A DNA stretch of 45,067 bases, taken from NCBI RefSeq assembly GCF_000424585.1, contig NZ_AUKE01000026.1:1-45067 (forward strand), given 5' to 3'. The notes under the pieces are model-generated. The model saw only the letters and a program-made list of their open reading frames with translations, did no database searches and had not been told where the DNA came from. How positions within the stretch are numbered: the first letter of the stretch is position 1; each line of letters starts with the position of its first letter. Positions 15,255 through 24,200 of this stretch are shown in pieces. The translations under genes were made by a program, and so were the position numbers. The stretch comes from Butyrivibrio sp. MC2013 (GTDB lineage Bacteria; Bacillota; Clostridia; Lachnospirales; Lachnospiraceae).

Positions 15255-16484
15255 ATGGCAATAATATATGACCGTGGAATATATCATACATCAAAGATAA
15301 AAAACAAGGGGCTTAGTTGTCCTCTTTTATCAGCATATAACCATATAGCAGTATTTTTCAGATGGGCACATTTAAAAGGTATTCTTAAAGATACTGTTTA
15401 TGACAAAGAGCCCCGCTTTATAGACGGAGTGGAGGGCAGGCTTGATCTGCGGGGAGTAATTGCTGACAGCAACTATTTTGGTGGAGCTATTACCTCTGAT
15501 CATTTTAAAAAACAGTTCATCGAATTTGTTACTGATTTTTATACTTTTGAGGGGGTGGGATATCCCGGATGCGTTGATCACCTTGCCAAAAGCTTTTTTG
15601 GAGAAGAGAGATATGGAAGTGTGGAGTTCCGGGGGGAAGCGTATTTGTTTGTCCCATATGATGAGGAGTACTATAACAAGCTATCTCAATACATCGAAGG
15701 AAGATGGAAAATGAAGATGGGTTCTCAAATTGAGAAGACTTCATGCGGATTACAGGATGAGGTATCAACATGTGACAATAAGACTAAAAAGGTTATGGAG
15801 AATGGAATAAAAGCTATATTATTCAAGCCGGAACACGGGGAAGTCGGTCTGACTTCCAGTAAAATAGGTGGTCTGCCATATTGGCCAAAGGATTGCTCAT
15901 ATCCCGTTGATTCAGATGGGAAGAATTTGATTCTTCTAGCCCAGGTAAATATGCGCGACATAAGTTTTGACAGATTGCCTTCAGAGGGCATTTTACAGTT
16001 TTTTGTTGCAAGAAATGATGATATGGGCTTGTTTGATAAAAATGGATATAAGGTTATATTCCATTCCAATATAGATTCTGATATAACAGAGGAAGATGTA
16101 AGATCCAGAGGCATCAGGTCTAATGTGGATATGAAGGATGAAGAGGATGGATGGTTCGCCACAGATGACTGTTATCCCATATCATTTAGTATTGGAGAAA
16201 GCTACAATATGTTGGAACTTGAAGCTGACGATTCTATGAATGAAAATGAGCTTGCTCCTTACAATAACATGTTTGGTTATCCATATTTTACTCAGGATGA
16301 TCCAAGAACAACAGATTCTATGCTCAAGAAATATGATACACTGCTCTTTCAGTTGGATTCTATTTATTCGGATGGATTTAATATCATGATAGGAGATGCT
16401 GGCATTATCAATTTCTTTATTAACAGCGATGAACTCCGGAAGTTGAACTTTGAAGATGTTTTATATAACTGGGACTGCTGCTGA
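15255..16484 (+). CDS. Two-domain protein: DUF7832-like N-terminus and DUF1963 (YwqG) C-terminus
   Basis: 409 residues, cytoplasmic. The C-terminal half (about residues 185-405) is a YwqG/DUF1963 domain, recognised by SSKIGGLPYWPKD, NLILLAQVNMRDI and GILQFFVA; it ends with a typical DILLFQLDS-like strand (DTLLFQLDSIYSDGFNIMIG). The N-terminal part (IYDRGIYHT, HIAVFFRWA, YEEEYYN-like segments) resembles DUF7832, less surely. Both domains are known mainly from proteins of unknown or immunity-like function. It is more AT-rich than its neighbours, which may mean separate ancestry. The RBS is weak (AAAAGGTTGG about 11 bases upstream). A fusion of these two domains is worth noting. Confidence 0.68.
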   Translation: MAIIYDRGIYHTSKIKNKGLSCPLLSAYNHIAVFFRWAHLKGILKDTVYDKEPRFIDGVEGRLDLRGVIADSNYFGGAITSDHFKKQFIEFVTDFYTFEGVGYPGCVDHLAKSFFGEERYGSVEFRGEAYLFVPYDEEYYNKLSQYIEGRWKMKMGSQIEKTSCGLQDEVSTCDNKTKKVMENGIKAILFKPEHGEVGLTSSKIGGLPYWPKDCSYPVDSDGKNLILLAQVNMRDISFDRLPSEGILQFFVARNDDMGLFDKNGYKVIFHSNIDSDITEEDVRSRGIRSNVDMKDEEDGWFATDDCYPISFSIGESYNMLELEADDSMNENELAPYNNMFGYPYFTQDDPRTTDSMLKKYDTLLFQLDSIYSDGFNIMIGDAGIINFFINSDELRKLNFEDVLYNWDCC

Positions 16485-16575
16485 TGGTCAGGTCAAAGCA
16501 TGTCTTTGGCAGTTGGAGATGTGAAAACTAAAGGTTGGACCATAAGAGCAGAAGCAGTAGATTTTGGGGGAGATC

Positions 16576-17628
16576 ATGCCATTTCAGATAATCAGAAACG
16601 ATATTACTAAAGTAAAAGCTGATGCCATTGTAAATACGGCAAACCCTATGGTCTTGGTTGGCAGTGGTGTGGATGAAGCAATATATAATGCTGCAGGAAG
16701 GGACAGGCTTCTTGCTGCGCGTAAGAAAATAGGTCCTATTAAGCGCGGCGATGTGGCTATTACACCTGCTTTTGGCCTGGATGCCAAGTATATCATCCAT
16801 GCAGTGGGCTGTTGGTGGGAAGGCGGAGATCATGGGGAAGCAGAGCTCCTTAGGCAGTGCTATGACAAGGCTCTGGCTCTTGCTGCAAAGAAAAGATGTA
16901 AATCCATAGCTTTTCCTGTGATGGCTACAGGCTGCTACGGATTTCCTCATAAATTGGGAATGGATATAGCTGTTGATGCCTTTACCTGCTTTCTGGAAGA
17001 TCACGATATGGAGATATTCCTGATCGTGTTTGATAAGGATACAGTTACGGTCTCAGGTGAACTTGGAGAAGAAGTCCGCAGCTATATCAGCGATGTCAAA
17101 GAGCCTATAGCGAATGCTTTTATAGCTGGGGAAACTGTGCCACGTTCTTCTCACAAAAGGGCAGAAGAACAGGCAGATGAGATGATCGGCGCAGCGCCAA
17201 TGGCTGGCACTATCCTGCATGGCGCAGCAGCTTCCGGGCAGATGAAAGCTTTTAAAGCTGCGTCTCTGGATGATATTCTCGGAGGCATTTACACAGATTC
17301 TTTTGAGAAGCATCTTCAGCAGCTGATCAATAAGAAGGGGTTGAAGAATTCAGAGGTCTATGCCGCTGCCAATATTAACAAGCAGTATTTCTCCAAGCTC
17401 CTAAAGGGCAAGGTGAAGCCCTCAAAAGAAAAGGTCCTGGCTCTTGCAGTGGGCCTTCATCTGAATATGGATGAGACAGTGGATTTCTTGGGCCTTGCTG
17501 GCTATGCCATATCCCCAATCTCACAGACAGATGCTGTTGTCAGATATTTTATTGAGCATGAAAACTATAACGTGATCAAGATAGACATGGTGCTCTTTGA
17601 TTACGGTCTTGATCCTCTTTCCAAATAG
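16576..17628 (+). CDS. Macro-domain protein with C-terminal helix-turn-helix domain
   Basis: 350 residues. The N-terminal macro domain (about 1-165) binds ADP-ribose or related ligands: DAIVNTAN, GSGVDEAIYNAAG, the AKYIIHAVG strand and the PVMATGCYGFP loop all match the family. A linker of about 70 residues follows, then a helical C-terminal region (about 240-345) with NSEVYAAANINKQYFSKLLK, reading like a Cro/CI-type helix-turn-helix. ATG 16576 is preferred because GGGGGAG ends just upstream. Macro domains hydrolyse ADP-ribosyl groups or sense NAD metabolites; the HTH suggests a link to gene control. It is followed by its own terminator, then a VWA gene. Confidence 0.88.
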   Translation: MPFQIIRNDITKVKADAIVNTANPMVLVGSGVDEAIYNAAGRDRLLAARKKIGPIKRGDVAITPAFGLDAKYIIHAVGCWWEGGDHGEAELLRQCYDKALALAAKKRCKSIAFPVMATGCYGFPHKLGMDIAVDAFTCFLEDHDMEIFLIVFDKDTVTVSGELGEEVRSYISDVKEPIANAFIAGETVPRSSHKRAEEQADEMIGAAPMAGTILHGAAASGQMKAFKAASLDDILGGIYTDSFEKHLQQLINKKGLKNSEVYAAANINKQYFSKLLKGKVKPSKEKVLALAVGLHLNMDETVDFLGLAGYAISPISQTDAVVRYFIEHENYNVIKIDMVLFDYGLDPLSK

Positions 17629-17644
17629 TCAATATAACTTTTTT

Positions 17645-17671
17645 AAGGTCGCCTCAGGTGCGACCTTTTTT
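17645..17671 (+). terminator. Intrinsic terminator after the macro-HTH gene
   Basis: AAGGTCGC (17645-17652) pairs with GCGACCTT (17660-17667), followed by a T-run to 17671. Confidence 0.9.
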
Positions 17672-17753
17672 GACGCATCACAGATTATGATTAGCTTACA
17701 AACAAGGACAGCTCTACCGCGGGAGCATTTATGAGAAAGGTAAGGTAATCAGG

Positions 17754-18437
17754 ATGAGCAGAGGATATACAGAGATAGTGTACATACTGGACAGATCGGG
17801 TTCCATGAGCGGCCTGGAGGCAGATACAATAGGCGGCTTCAACTCCATGATGGATAAGCAGAAAAAGACCGGGGAAAAAGCACTGGTCTCAACGGTTCTA
17901 TTCGATGATGAGTGCGAAGTGATCCACGATAGAGTGCCCATTGAAAAGATTGAGAAGATGACAGATAAGCAGTATTATGTCAGAGGCTGCACAGCTCTTC
18001 TGGATGCAGTGGGCGGGGCCATAAAGCACATCGGAAACATTCACAAATATGCCAGAGAAGAGGATAGGCCTGAAAAGACCATCGTGGTGATCACAACAGA
18101 TGGCATGGAGAATGCCAGCAGAAAGTATTCCAGGGAAAAGATCGAGAAGATGGTGAAGAAGCAGCAAAAGAAATACGGCTGGGAGTTTATATTCATAGGC
18201 GCTAATATTGATGCATATGAAGAAGCTCAGAAATACGGTATCAGGAGAGACCGGGCTGTGAATTATGTCAGTGACGGAGTAGGAACAGGCATCGTCTATG
18301 CAGGTGTATCCAAGGCTGTATGCTCTGTGATGATGGCTCCTAGCGCTGCAGAGGCTGAAAAGAATCTGTGTGACAGCGATTGGGCCGGTGACATCAATGC
18401 CGATTACCAGAGAAGATGCAAGAAAGTTAGGAGATAA
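17754..18437 (+). CDS. Von Willebrand factor A (VWA) domain protein
   Basis: 227 residues, nearly all one VWA domain. The metal-ion-dependent adhesion site is intact: DRSGSM (about residues 13-18), a Thr in RGCTALLDAVG, and TTDGMENAS. There is no signal peptide, so it is cytoplasmic, like TerY-type VWA proteins. Such proteins usually bind a partner through Mg2+; the partner here is unknown. It follows the macro-HTH gene by 125 bp across a terminator, so it may be transcribed separately. The RBS (AAAGGTAAGG) is weaker than average. Confidence 0.9.
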   Translation: MSRGYTEIVYILDRSGSMSGLEADTIGGFNSMMDKQKKTGEKALVSTVLFDDECEVIHDRVPIEKIEKMTDKQYYVRGCTALLDAVGGAIKHIGNIHKYAREEDRPEKTIVVITTDGMENASRKYSREKIEKMVKKQQKKYGWEFIFIGANIDAYEEAQKYGIRRDRAVNYVSDGVGTGIVYAGVSKAVCSVMMAPSAAEAEKNLCDSDWAGDINADYQRRCKKVRR

Positions 18438-18519
18438 GGGCGCTCATCATTGTATTTGGATGTGTACTTGGAATGATCGGGAGGGCTATAGCGAGGGTCT
18501 CTAAAAGGATTAATTCCAC

Positions 18520-18548
18520 TTGCAAAGAAAGATCAAATAAGCTATAGT
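18520..18548 (+). promoter_or_regulatory. Promoter of the ZTP-riboswitch operon
   Basis: TTGCAA (18520-18525), 17-bp spacer, TATAGT (18543-18548). It places the start site at the 5' edge of the riboswitch. Confidence 0.75.
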
Positions 18549-18552
18549 ATAT

Positions 18553-18662
18553 GTGCTGTATGACTGGCGGAAATAAGCAGCAGAAGCTGCGGGGAGTACA
18601 GTATATGATTGAAATGCCGACCGCCTGGGCGCCTTAAATAAGGGTGCCCGGGCGGTCTTTTT
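18553..18662 (+). promoter_or_regulatory. ZTP/ZMP riboswitch (pfl motif) with overlapping terminator
   Basis: The conserved pfl elements are present in order: P1 GCTGTA...TACAGT, TGACTGGCGG, hairpin GCAGC-AGAA-GCTGC, GGGGAG, and the second subdomain CCGACCGCCTGGGC (18617-18630). The terminator stem GACCGCCTGGGCGCC/GGTGCCCGGGCGGTC ends in a T-run (18657-18662) and shares the pseudoknot-forming segment with the aptamer. Ligand binding should therefore prevent termination (an ON switch). ZMP/ZTP build up when 10-formyl-THF runs short, which fits the AICAR formyltransferase downstream. Confidence 0.93.
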
Positions 18663-18772
18663 GTTGCAATGAATTGGCGAGCGTCTGCCATGCTTGCATG
18701 AGCAGGCATTTGTCAGGAGAGGACCCGGGGGTCACCGGTAACTGTAACTCTTTTTTCAATATGGAGGTAGAA

Positions 18773-19480
18773 ATGGTAGATCTTTTGAAGGAACTGTCCG
18801 GCAACACTTATCCCGGCAGAGGTATCGTGATAGGTACATCTGATGATGGCAAGTATGCAGTTGTTGCATATTTCATCATGGGACGCAGCGTTAACAGCCG
18901 CAACCGTGTATTTGTAGAGGACGGTGAAGGCATCCGTACCAAGGCTTTTGATCCTTCCAAGATGGAAGACCCCAGCCTTATCATCTATGCACCTGTCAGA
19001 AAGCTTGGTTTTAATACTATTGTGACCAATGGCGATCAGACAGATACTATCTATGATGGAATGATGAACGGCAAGACTTTTGAAGAGTCTCTCAGATGCC
19101 GTACTTTTGAGCCTGATGCTCCCAACTACACACCCAGGATCTCGGGTCTGATGCACGTGATCACAGGCCAGTATGATTTCTCGCTGTCTATCCTTAAGAG
19201 CAAAAACGGTGATCCTTCATCCACATACAGATTCACCTACAGCTATGATAATAATAAGGCAGGTGAGGCATACTTCATCCATACATACATGGGTGATGGC
19301 AATCCCCTTCCCAGCTTCACAGGTGAGCCCACTCATGTATCAGTATCAGGCGACATCGATACTTTTACCAATAATGTTTGGGAAGCTCTTGATCCTGACA
19401 ATAAGGTATCCCTCTTTACCAGATACATCAACATCGCTACAGGCGAGTACGAGAGCAGGATTGTAAACAGAAATAAGTAA
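18773..19480 (+). CDS. purO: IMP cyclohydrolase, PurO type
   Basis: Closes FAICAR to IMP, the last step of purine synthesis, in the cytoplasm. The 235-residue protein matches the IMP_cyclohyd (PurO) family, not the MGS-like N-domain of PurH: GRGIVIGTSDDGKYAVVAYF, FIMGRSVNSRNRVF, MEDPSLIIYAPVR, VTNGDQTDTI and FEPDAPNYTPRISG. ATG 18773 is preferred over ATG 18761 because GGAGG lies seven bases upstream of it. It is the first gene behind the ZTP riboswitch and lies 32 bp before the AICAR formyltransferase. PurO was first described in archaea; here it replaces the cyclohydrolase half of PurH. Confidence 0.93.
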   Translation: MVDLLKELSGNTYPGRGIVIGTSDDGKYAVVAYFIMGRSVNSRNRVFVEDGEGIRTKAFDPSKMEDPSLIIYAPVRKLGFNTIVTNGDQTDTIYDGMMNGKTFEESLRCRTFEPDAPNYTPRISGLMHVITGQYDFSLSILKSKNGDPSSTYRFTYSYDNNKAGEAYFIHTYMGDGNPLPSFTGEPTHVSVSGDIDTFTNNVWEALDPDNKVSLFTRYINIATGEYESRIVNRNK

Positions 19481-19512
19481 TTGACCGTTCATGATTGAAA
19501 AGGAGAATCACA

Positions 19513-20691
19513 ATGAAAGAACTTCAGCTTAAATACGGTTGCAACCCCAACCAGAAACCTTCAAGAGTATATATGGAAGATGGAAGCGATCTTCCCATCG
19601 AAGTATTAAACGGCAAGCCCGGTTTCATTAACCTGCTGGATGCCTTCAACGGCTGGCAGCTGGTATCAGAGCTCAAGAAGGCTACAGGCCTTCCCGCAGC
19701 TACATCTTTTAAGCATGTATCTCCTGCGGGTGCTGCAGTGGGTCTTCCTCTTAGCGATACCCTTAAGAAGATCTACTGGGTAGAGGATATGGGCGAGCTC
19801 AGCCCTCTGGCATGTGCATATGCGAGAGCAAGAGGCGCAGATCGTATGTCTTCCTTTGGAGATTTTATCTCTCTGTCTGACAAGTGTGATTTGGCTACAG
19901 CAAAGCTCATCAAGAGAGAGGTATCCGATGGTGTTATCGCTCCTGATTATGATGAGGATGCACTTGAGCTCCTTAAGGCCAAGAAAAAGGGCAACTATGC
20001 AGTGATCAAGGTAGATCCTTCATATGTACCCGCTGCTCTTGAAAAGAAACAGGTATTTGGCGTTACCTTTGAACAGGGCCACAACTTCATCGAGATCGGT
20101 GATGATATGTTCACTAATATTGTGACAGAGAACAAGGATCTGCCCCAGCAGGCCAAGATCGATCTGATCATCTCTCTGATCACTCTGAAATATACTCAGT
20201 CCAACTCTGTATGCTATGTAAAAGACGGTCAGGCAATCGGTATCGGAGCCGGCCAGCAGTCCAGGATCCACTGCACAAGACTGGCAGGCTCCAAGGCTGA
20301 CAACTGGTTCCTGCGTCAGTGCCCCAAGGTGTTAGAGCTTCCCTTCCTGGATGGAATCGGAAGAGCAGACAGGGACAATGCCATCGACCTCTATATTGGC
20401 GAGGACTATATGGACGTACTGGCTGAGGGCAAGTGGCAGAATATCTTCAAGACAAAGCCTGAAGTATTCACAGCTGAGGAGAAGAGAGCATGGCTTGATA
20501 AGAATACAGGCGTAGCTCTGGGCTCAGATGCCTTCTTCCCCTTCGGTGACAACATTGAGAGAGCAGCCAGGAGCGGCGTATCTTATGTGGCTCAGCCCGG
20601 CGGCTCTGTACGTGATGACAATGTCATCGCCGCTGCCAACGACCACAATATGGTCATGGCATTCACAGGCCTCAGGCTTTTCCATCACTAA
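19513..20691 (+). CDS. AICAR formyltransferase (monofunctional, PurH C-domain type)
   Basis: Transfers a formyl group from 10-formyl-THF to AICAR (ZMP), giving FAICAR. At 392 residues it lacks the cyclohydrolase domain of the usual roughly 510-residue PurH. Catalytic-region marks: FKHVSPAGAAVG, LKYTQSNSVCYVKDGQAIG, GAGQQSRIHCTRLAG, and the canonical C-terminus DAFFPFGDNIERA ... GGSVRDDNVI ... FTGLRLFHH. AGGAGA precedes ATG 19513; the in-frame ATG at 19495 has no RBS. Its substrate is the ligand of the riboswitch at the head of the operon. It does not carry an IMP cyclohydrolase activity by sequence; PurO supplies that. Confidence 0.94.
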   Translation: MKELQLKYGCNPNQKPSRVYMEDGSDLPIEVLNGKPGFINLLDAFNGWQLVSELKKATGLPAATSFKHVSPAGAAVGLPLSDTLKKIYWVEDMGELSPLACAYARARGADRMSSFGDFISLSDKCDLATAKLIKREVSDGVIAPDYDEDALELLKAKKKGNYAVIKVDPSYVPAALEKKQVFGVTFEQGHNFIEIGDDMFTNIVTENKDLPQQAKIDLIISLITLKYTQSNSVCYVKDGQAIGIGAGQQSRIHCTRLAGSKADNWFLRQCPKVLELPFLDGIGRADRDNAIDLYIGEDYMDVLAEGKWQNIFKTKPEVFTAEEKRAWLDKNTGVALGSDAFFPFGDNIERAARSGVSYVAQPGGSVRDDNVIAAANDHNMVMAFTGLRLFHH

Positions 20692-20696
20692 TTACA

Positions 20697-20796
20697 TTAC
20701 GACATAGAAGTGCATCCATGCACTTCTAAACATGTCGATATACATCCTTGTAATTACGACATAGAAGTGCATATATATATACTTCTAAATATTTAT
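20697..20796. repeat. Two units of the 36-nt hairpin repeat
   Basis: Unit 3 (20701-20736) matches the units at 10156-10246 almost exactly; unit 4 (20758-20796) has a degenerate arm (ATATATATATACTTC). As at the other locus, the array begins directly after a stop codon and includes TACATCCTTGTA between units. Confidence 0.82.
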
Positions 20797-20909
20797 GCGC
20801 TGGAGCAGAAGTTCATTATCCTAAGTGGCCTTATCACGATGGCATACTGGGATTGTGAATTCAGCTCTGGCGCTTATTTATTATCCGCTCGCTTGCAACG
20901 ATCTTAATA

Positions 20910-21135
20910 GCGCTGCTGCAGAAGATTATTTTCCGCAGTGAGCATTCACTTCAAATGGTAGTTTTGCTTATTCTTCATTCACAGCCTTTAAAGCGCCCAC
21001 GAGAAAGCTGTTTGAACGGGCTGAAAGCCCGGAGTTCTTTCGAGTGTGGCGCATTGAAAGAAGGCTGTGAAGAAGAACTTAGCAAAACACCATTTGTAGT
21101 GTCGCGAACGAGGAAAATAACTTCTGCAGCAGCGC
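20910..21135 (+). repeat. 226-nt inverted-repeat element, copy B
   Basis: The ends GCGCTGCTGCAGAAGATTAT and ATAACTTCTGCAGCAGCGC pair. Inner arms TTTTGCTTATTCTTC / GAAGAACTTAGCAAAA and CAGCCTT / AAGGCTG pair, and the central hairpin is CGGGCT-GAA-AGCCCG (21017-21031). Length and layout match copy A (5118-5342). There is no convincing ORF. It ends at the addB promoter. Confidence 0.85.
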
Positions 21136-21138
21136 CCA

Positions 21139-21167
21139 TTAAGTCTTTATAGCGGGTGTGGTATGAT
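21139..21167 (+). promoter_or_regulatory. addBA promoter (extended -10)
   Basis: TG-G-TATGAT (21159-21167) with a weak TTAAGT -35 (21139-21144). The start site would lie about 30 bp before the addB ATG. The left end touches repeat copy B. Confidence 0.5.
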
Positions 21168-21202
21168 ATAAGAGTCGAATGATTCTGGATTGGGGGAATA
21201 CC

Positions 21203-24200
21203 ATGCTGCGTTTTATTTTTGGACCATCCGGCTCAGGTAAGAGCCGTTTTTTATATTCTGACATGATAAAAAGGAGCGTGGAGGAAGCTTCACGCAGATT
21301 CTTTATCATAGTTCCCGATCAGTTCACCATGCAGACCCAGATGGATATTGTAAGGCTCCATCCGGACAAGGGCATGATGAATATCGATGTATTGTCTTTT
21401 GGCAGGCTTAGCCATCGTATCTTTGAAGAGACCGGAGAGAAGAGGGAACAGACCCTGGACGACCTTGGCAAGAGCCTGATCCTGCGCCATGTGGCGGGAC
21501 TTCACGTAGATGAACTGCCGCTCATAGGGCCTCATATGCACAAGCCCGGCTATATTGATGAGGTAAAGTCTACTATCTCGGAATTTATGCAATATGATAT
21601 ATCCCCTGACGATATTGACAGGCTCATAGAGGTATCTCAGGGCAGAGGCGCCCTGGTGGCCCGCTTAAAGGATCTGAAGATCCTATACCGTGAATTTTTA
21701 AAATATATAAAAGATAAATACACCACTTCGGAAGAGACCATGTCCATTCTCTGCGAGAGGCTTAAACATTCTGAGCTGATAAAGGACAGTGTAATAGCTT
21801 TCGACGGCTTTACAGGCTTTACACCTATTCAGTACAGGGTCATTGGAAGGCTGATGGAGAGGGCAGCAGAAGTCACTGTGACTCTGGATATGGGAAGAGA
21901 TGATGATCCCTATGAAGAGGAGATAGGGGATCAGGATCTCTTTGCTCTTAGTAAGAAAACTGTACTAAGTCTTGAGCGGACACTATGGAAGAGTGACAGG
22001 GAAAGAGATCCTTCATATACTCCTGATTTTCCTATTTGGAGACAGCACAGGAGAAGCACGGTAAATGAGATATTCATGGATAAAATGGGGATTCCTGTGA
22101 GATATGAAAATAATCCGTCTCTTGATTTTCTTGAGAAGAATCTCTATTCATACGAGAAGCATACCTATACAGGTGACCTGAAAAATGATAAAGGGCAGGA
22201 GAGCATAGTCATAGCATCCTGTATGTCCATTGATGAAGAAGTCAGGTCCGCCCTTATCCATATATCAGACCTTGTCAGAAAAGACAGCAGTCTTATGTAC
22301 AAGGATTTTGCCATAGTATGCGGAGATCCCCAGAGCTATTTTGATCGCATCAGAAAAAGGGCAGGGGATTTTGAGATACCTGTATATATAGATGAGACCA
22401 GGCAGATCAGGCTTAGTCCTTTTATAGAATTTATCAGGAGTTCCCTGGAGATTGTCAGGACTGATTATAGTTTTGACAGCCTCTTTCATTATCTGCGCTG
22501 CGGCATGGCGGATATTTCCAGAGATCAGGCGGACAGATTTGAAAACTATGTGAGAGCCTTGGGTATCAGAGGCCGCAAGGCTTATGAGAATATTTTTACA
22601 AGGCATCTGTCTGGCAGATACGACCATAATCTCACCGATGATGAGAGAGAGGCGTATCTACAGGAAATGAATGATATCAGGGCCCGTATCGCAGCCTCTT
22701 TTAAGCCCCTATTTGACCACTGCGAGGGTAATGTCCTGGATAAATGTAAGGGCTTGTATGAATTTATAGTAAACGCCGGATGTGCAGGCAAACTTGAGGC
22801 CCTGGCAGCGCAGTTTGAGCAAAACGGCCACGGTGCAAGAGCAGCAGCTTACAGACAGATCTATAAAAAAGTAATGGATCTGTTGGATCAGCTGGCATCC
22901 CTTTTGGGAGATGAGGTCATAGAGCTCAGGGATTTTGAAGACATACTGGATGCAGGTTTTGGAGAGATAGAAGTGGGTACCATCCCCGGAAGTGTGGATA
23001 CTGTGAGGGTGGGAGATATGGAGAGGAGCAGACTCTCCGATATCCGTTATCTCATATTCCTGGGTGTCAATGACAGCAATATCCCCAAGAAGGCAGACTC
23101 AGGAGGTTTTATCTCAGGACCTGACAGAGAATATCTGGCAGAACAGAGCCTGGGTTTTGAGATGGCTCCTACATCAAGACAGCAGATATATATTCAAAGA
23201 CTATACCTCTATATGAACCTGACAAGGCCCCTGGATCAGCTCTATATGTCTTACAGTGCTATTTCCGCTGATGGTTCCAGTCTGGGACCTGCATATCTTA
23301 TAGCCAGGGTAGAGGCTCTTTTTCCATACCTTGTGCCCAGGCAGATATCGGGAGATGAGATAGACAGGATCCTGACAGTGGATGATGCCATGAGTAAAGC
23401 CGGCCCTATGATAAGGGAATATGCAGAGGGACTCATGAAGGGAGAGAGGCAGGATCAGTTCCTGACCTTGTACAGGCTCCTCTGCAGAGAGAACAGAGAC
23501 CTTGCCCACAAGTTAAAAGAATCTGCCTTTATCAGTTACAAGCATAGTCCACTTGCAGACAGCCTTGCGGCAGCCCTCTACGGCTCTGTCATCACCAACA
23601 GTGTGAGCCGTCTGGAGCTTTTTGCCTCCTGCTGCTATGCCCATTTTGTCAGATATGGCTTAAAGCTTGATGAGAGAAATGAATATGAGTTTGATATCTC
23701 GGACCTTGGAAGCGTATTCCATGAGAGTCTGGAGAAATTTGCAGGCAAGGTGGAAAAAGAAGGCCTGAGTCTCATGGATTTTACAGATGAAAAAGGCGAA
23801 GAGATCCTGGATAAAGTCATGGAGGAAGTGGCTGTCGGTTATGGCGATAATATCCTCACAAGTTCAGCAAGAGGAAGGGCCGGTCTTGAGAGGATACGCA
23901 GGATACTCCTTACCACGGTCAAGAGTCTGCGTTACCAGCTGACTCAGGGCAGCTTTATACCTTCGGGATTTGAGGTGGATTTTCACGAAGCAGGCAATAT
24001 AGATGAGATCAATATCGCTCTGACTGACAAAGAGAAAAAGAAGATAGAGAAAAGGATGCGCCTGACAGGTAAGATCGATCGCATAGATCTTGCGAAGGAT
24101 GAGCTTGGAAGGGTTTACGTTAAGGTCATAGATTATAAATCAGGAGGCAAGAACATAGACCTTGCCGCAGTATACTATGGCCTGCAATTGCAGCTGGTAC

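Noticed and set aside
20710..21152. Two 65-residue plus-strand ORFs after the purine operon
   Set aside because: They lie in the hairpin repeats and in the inverted-repeat element; the translations have no family likeness and no RBS.
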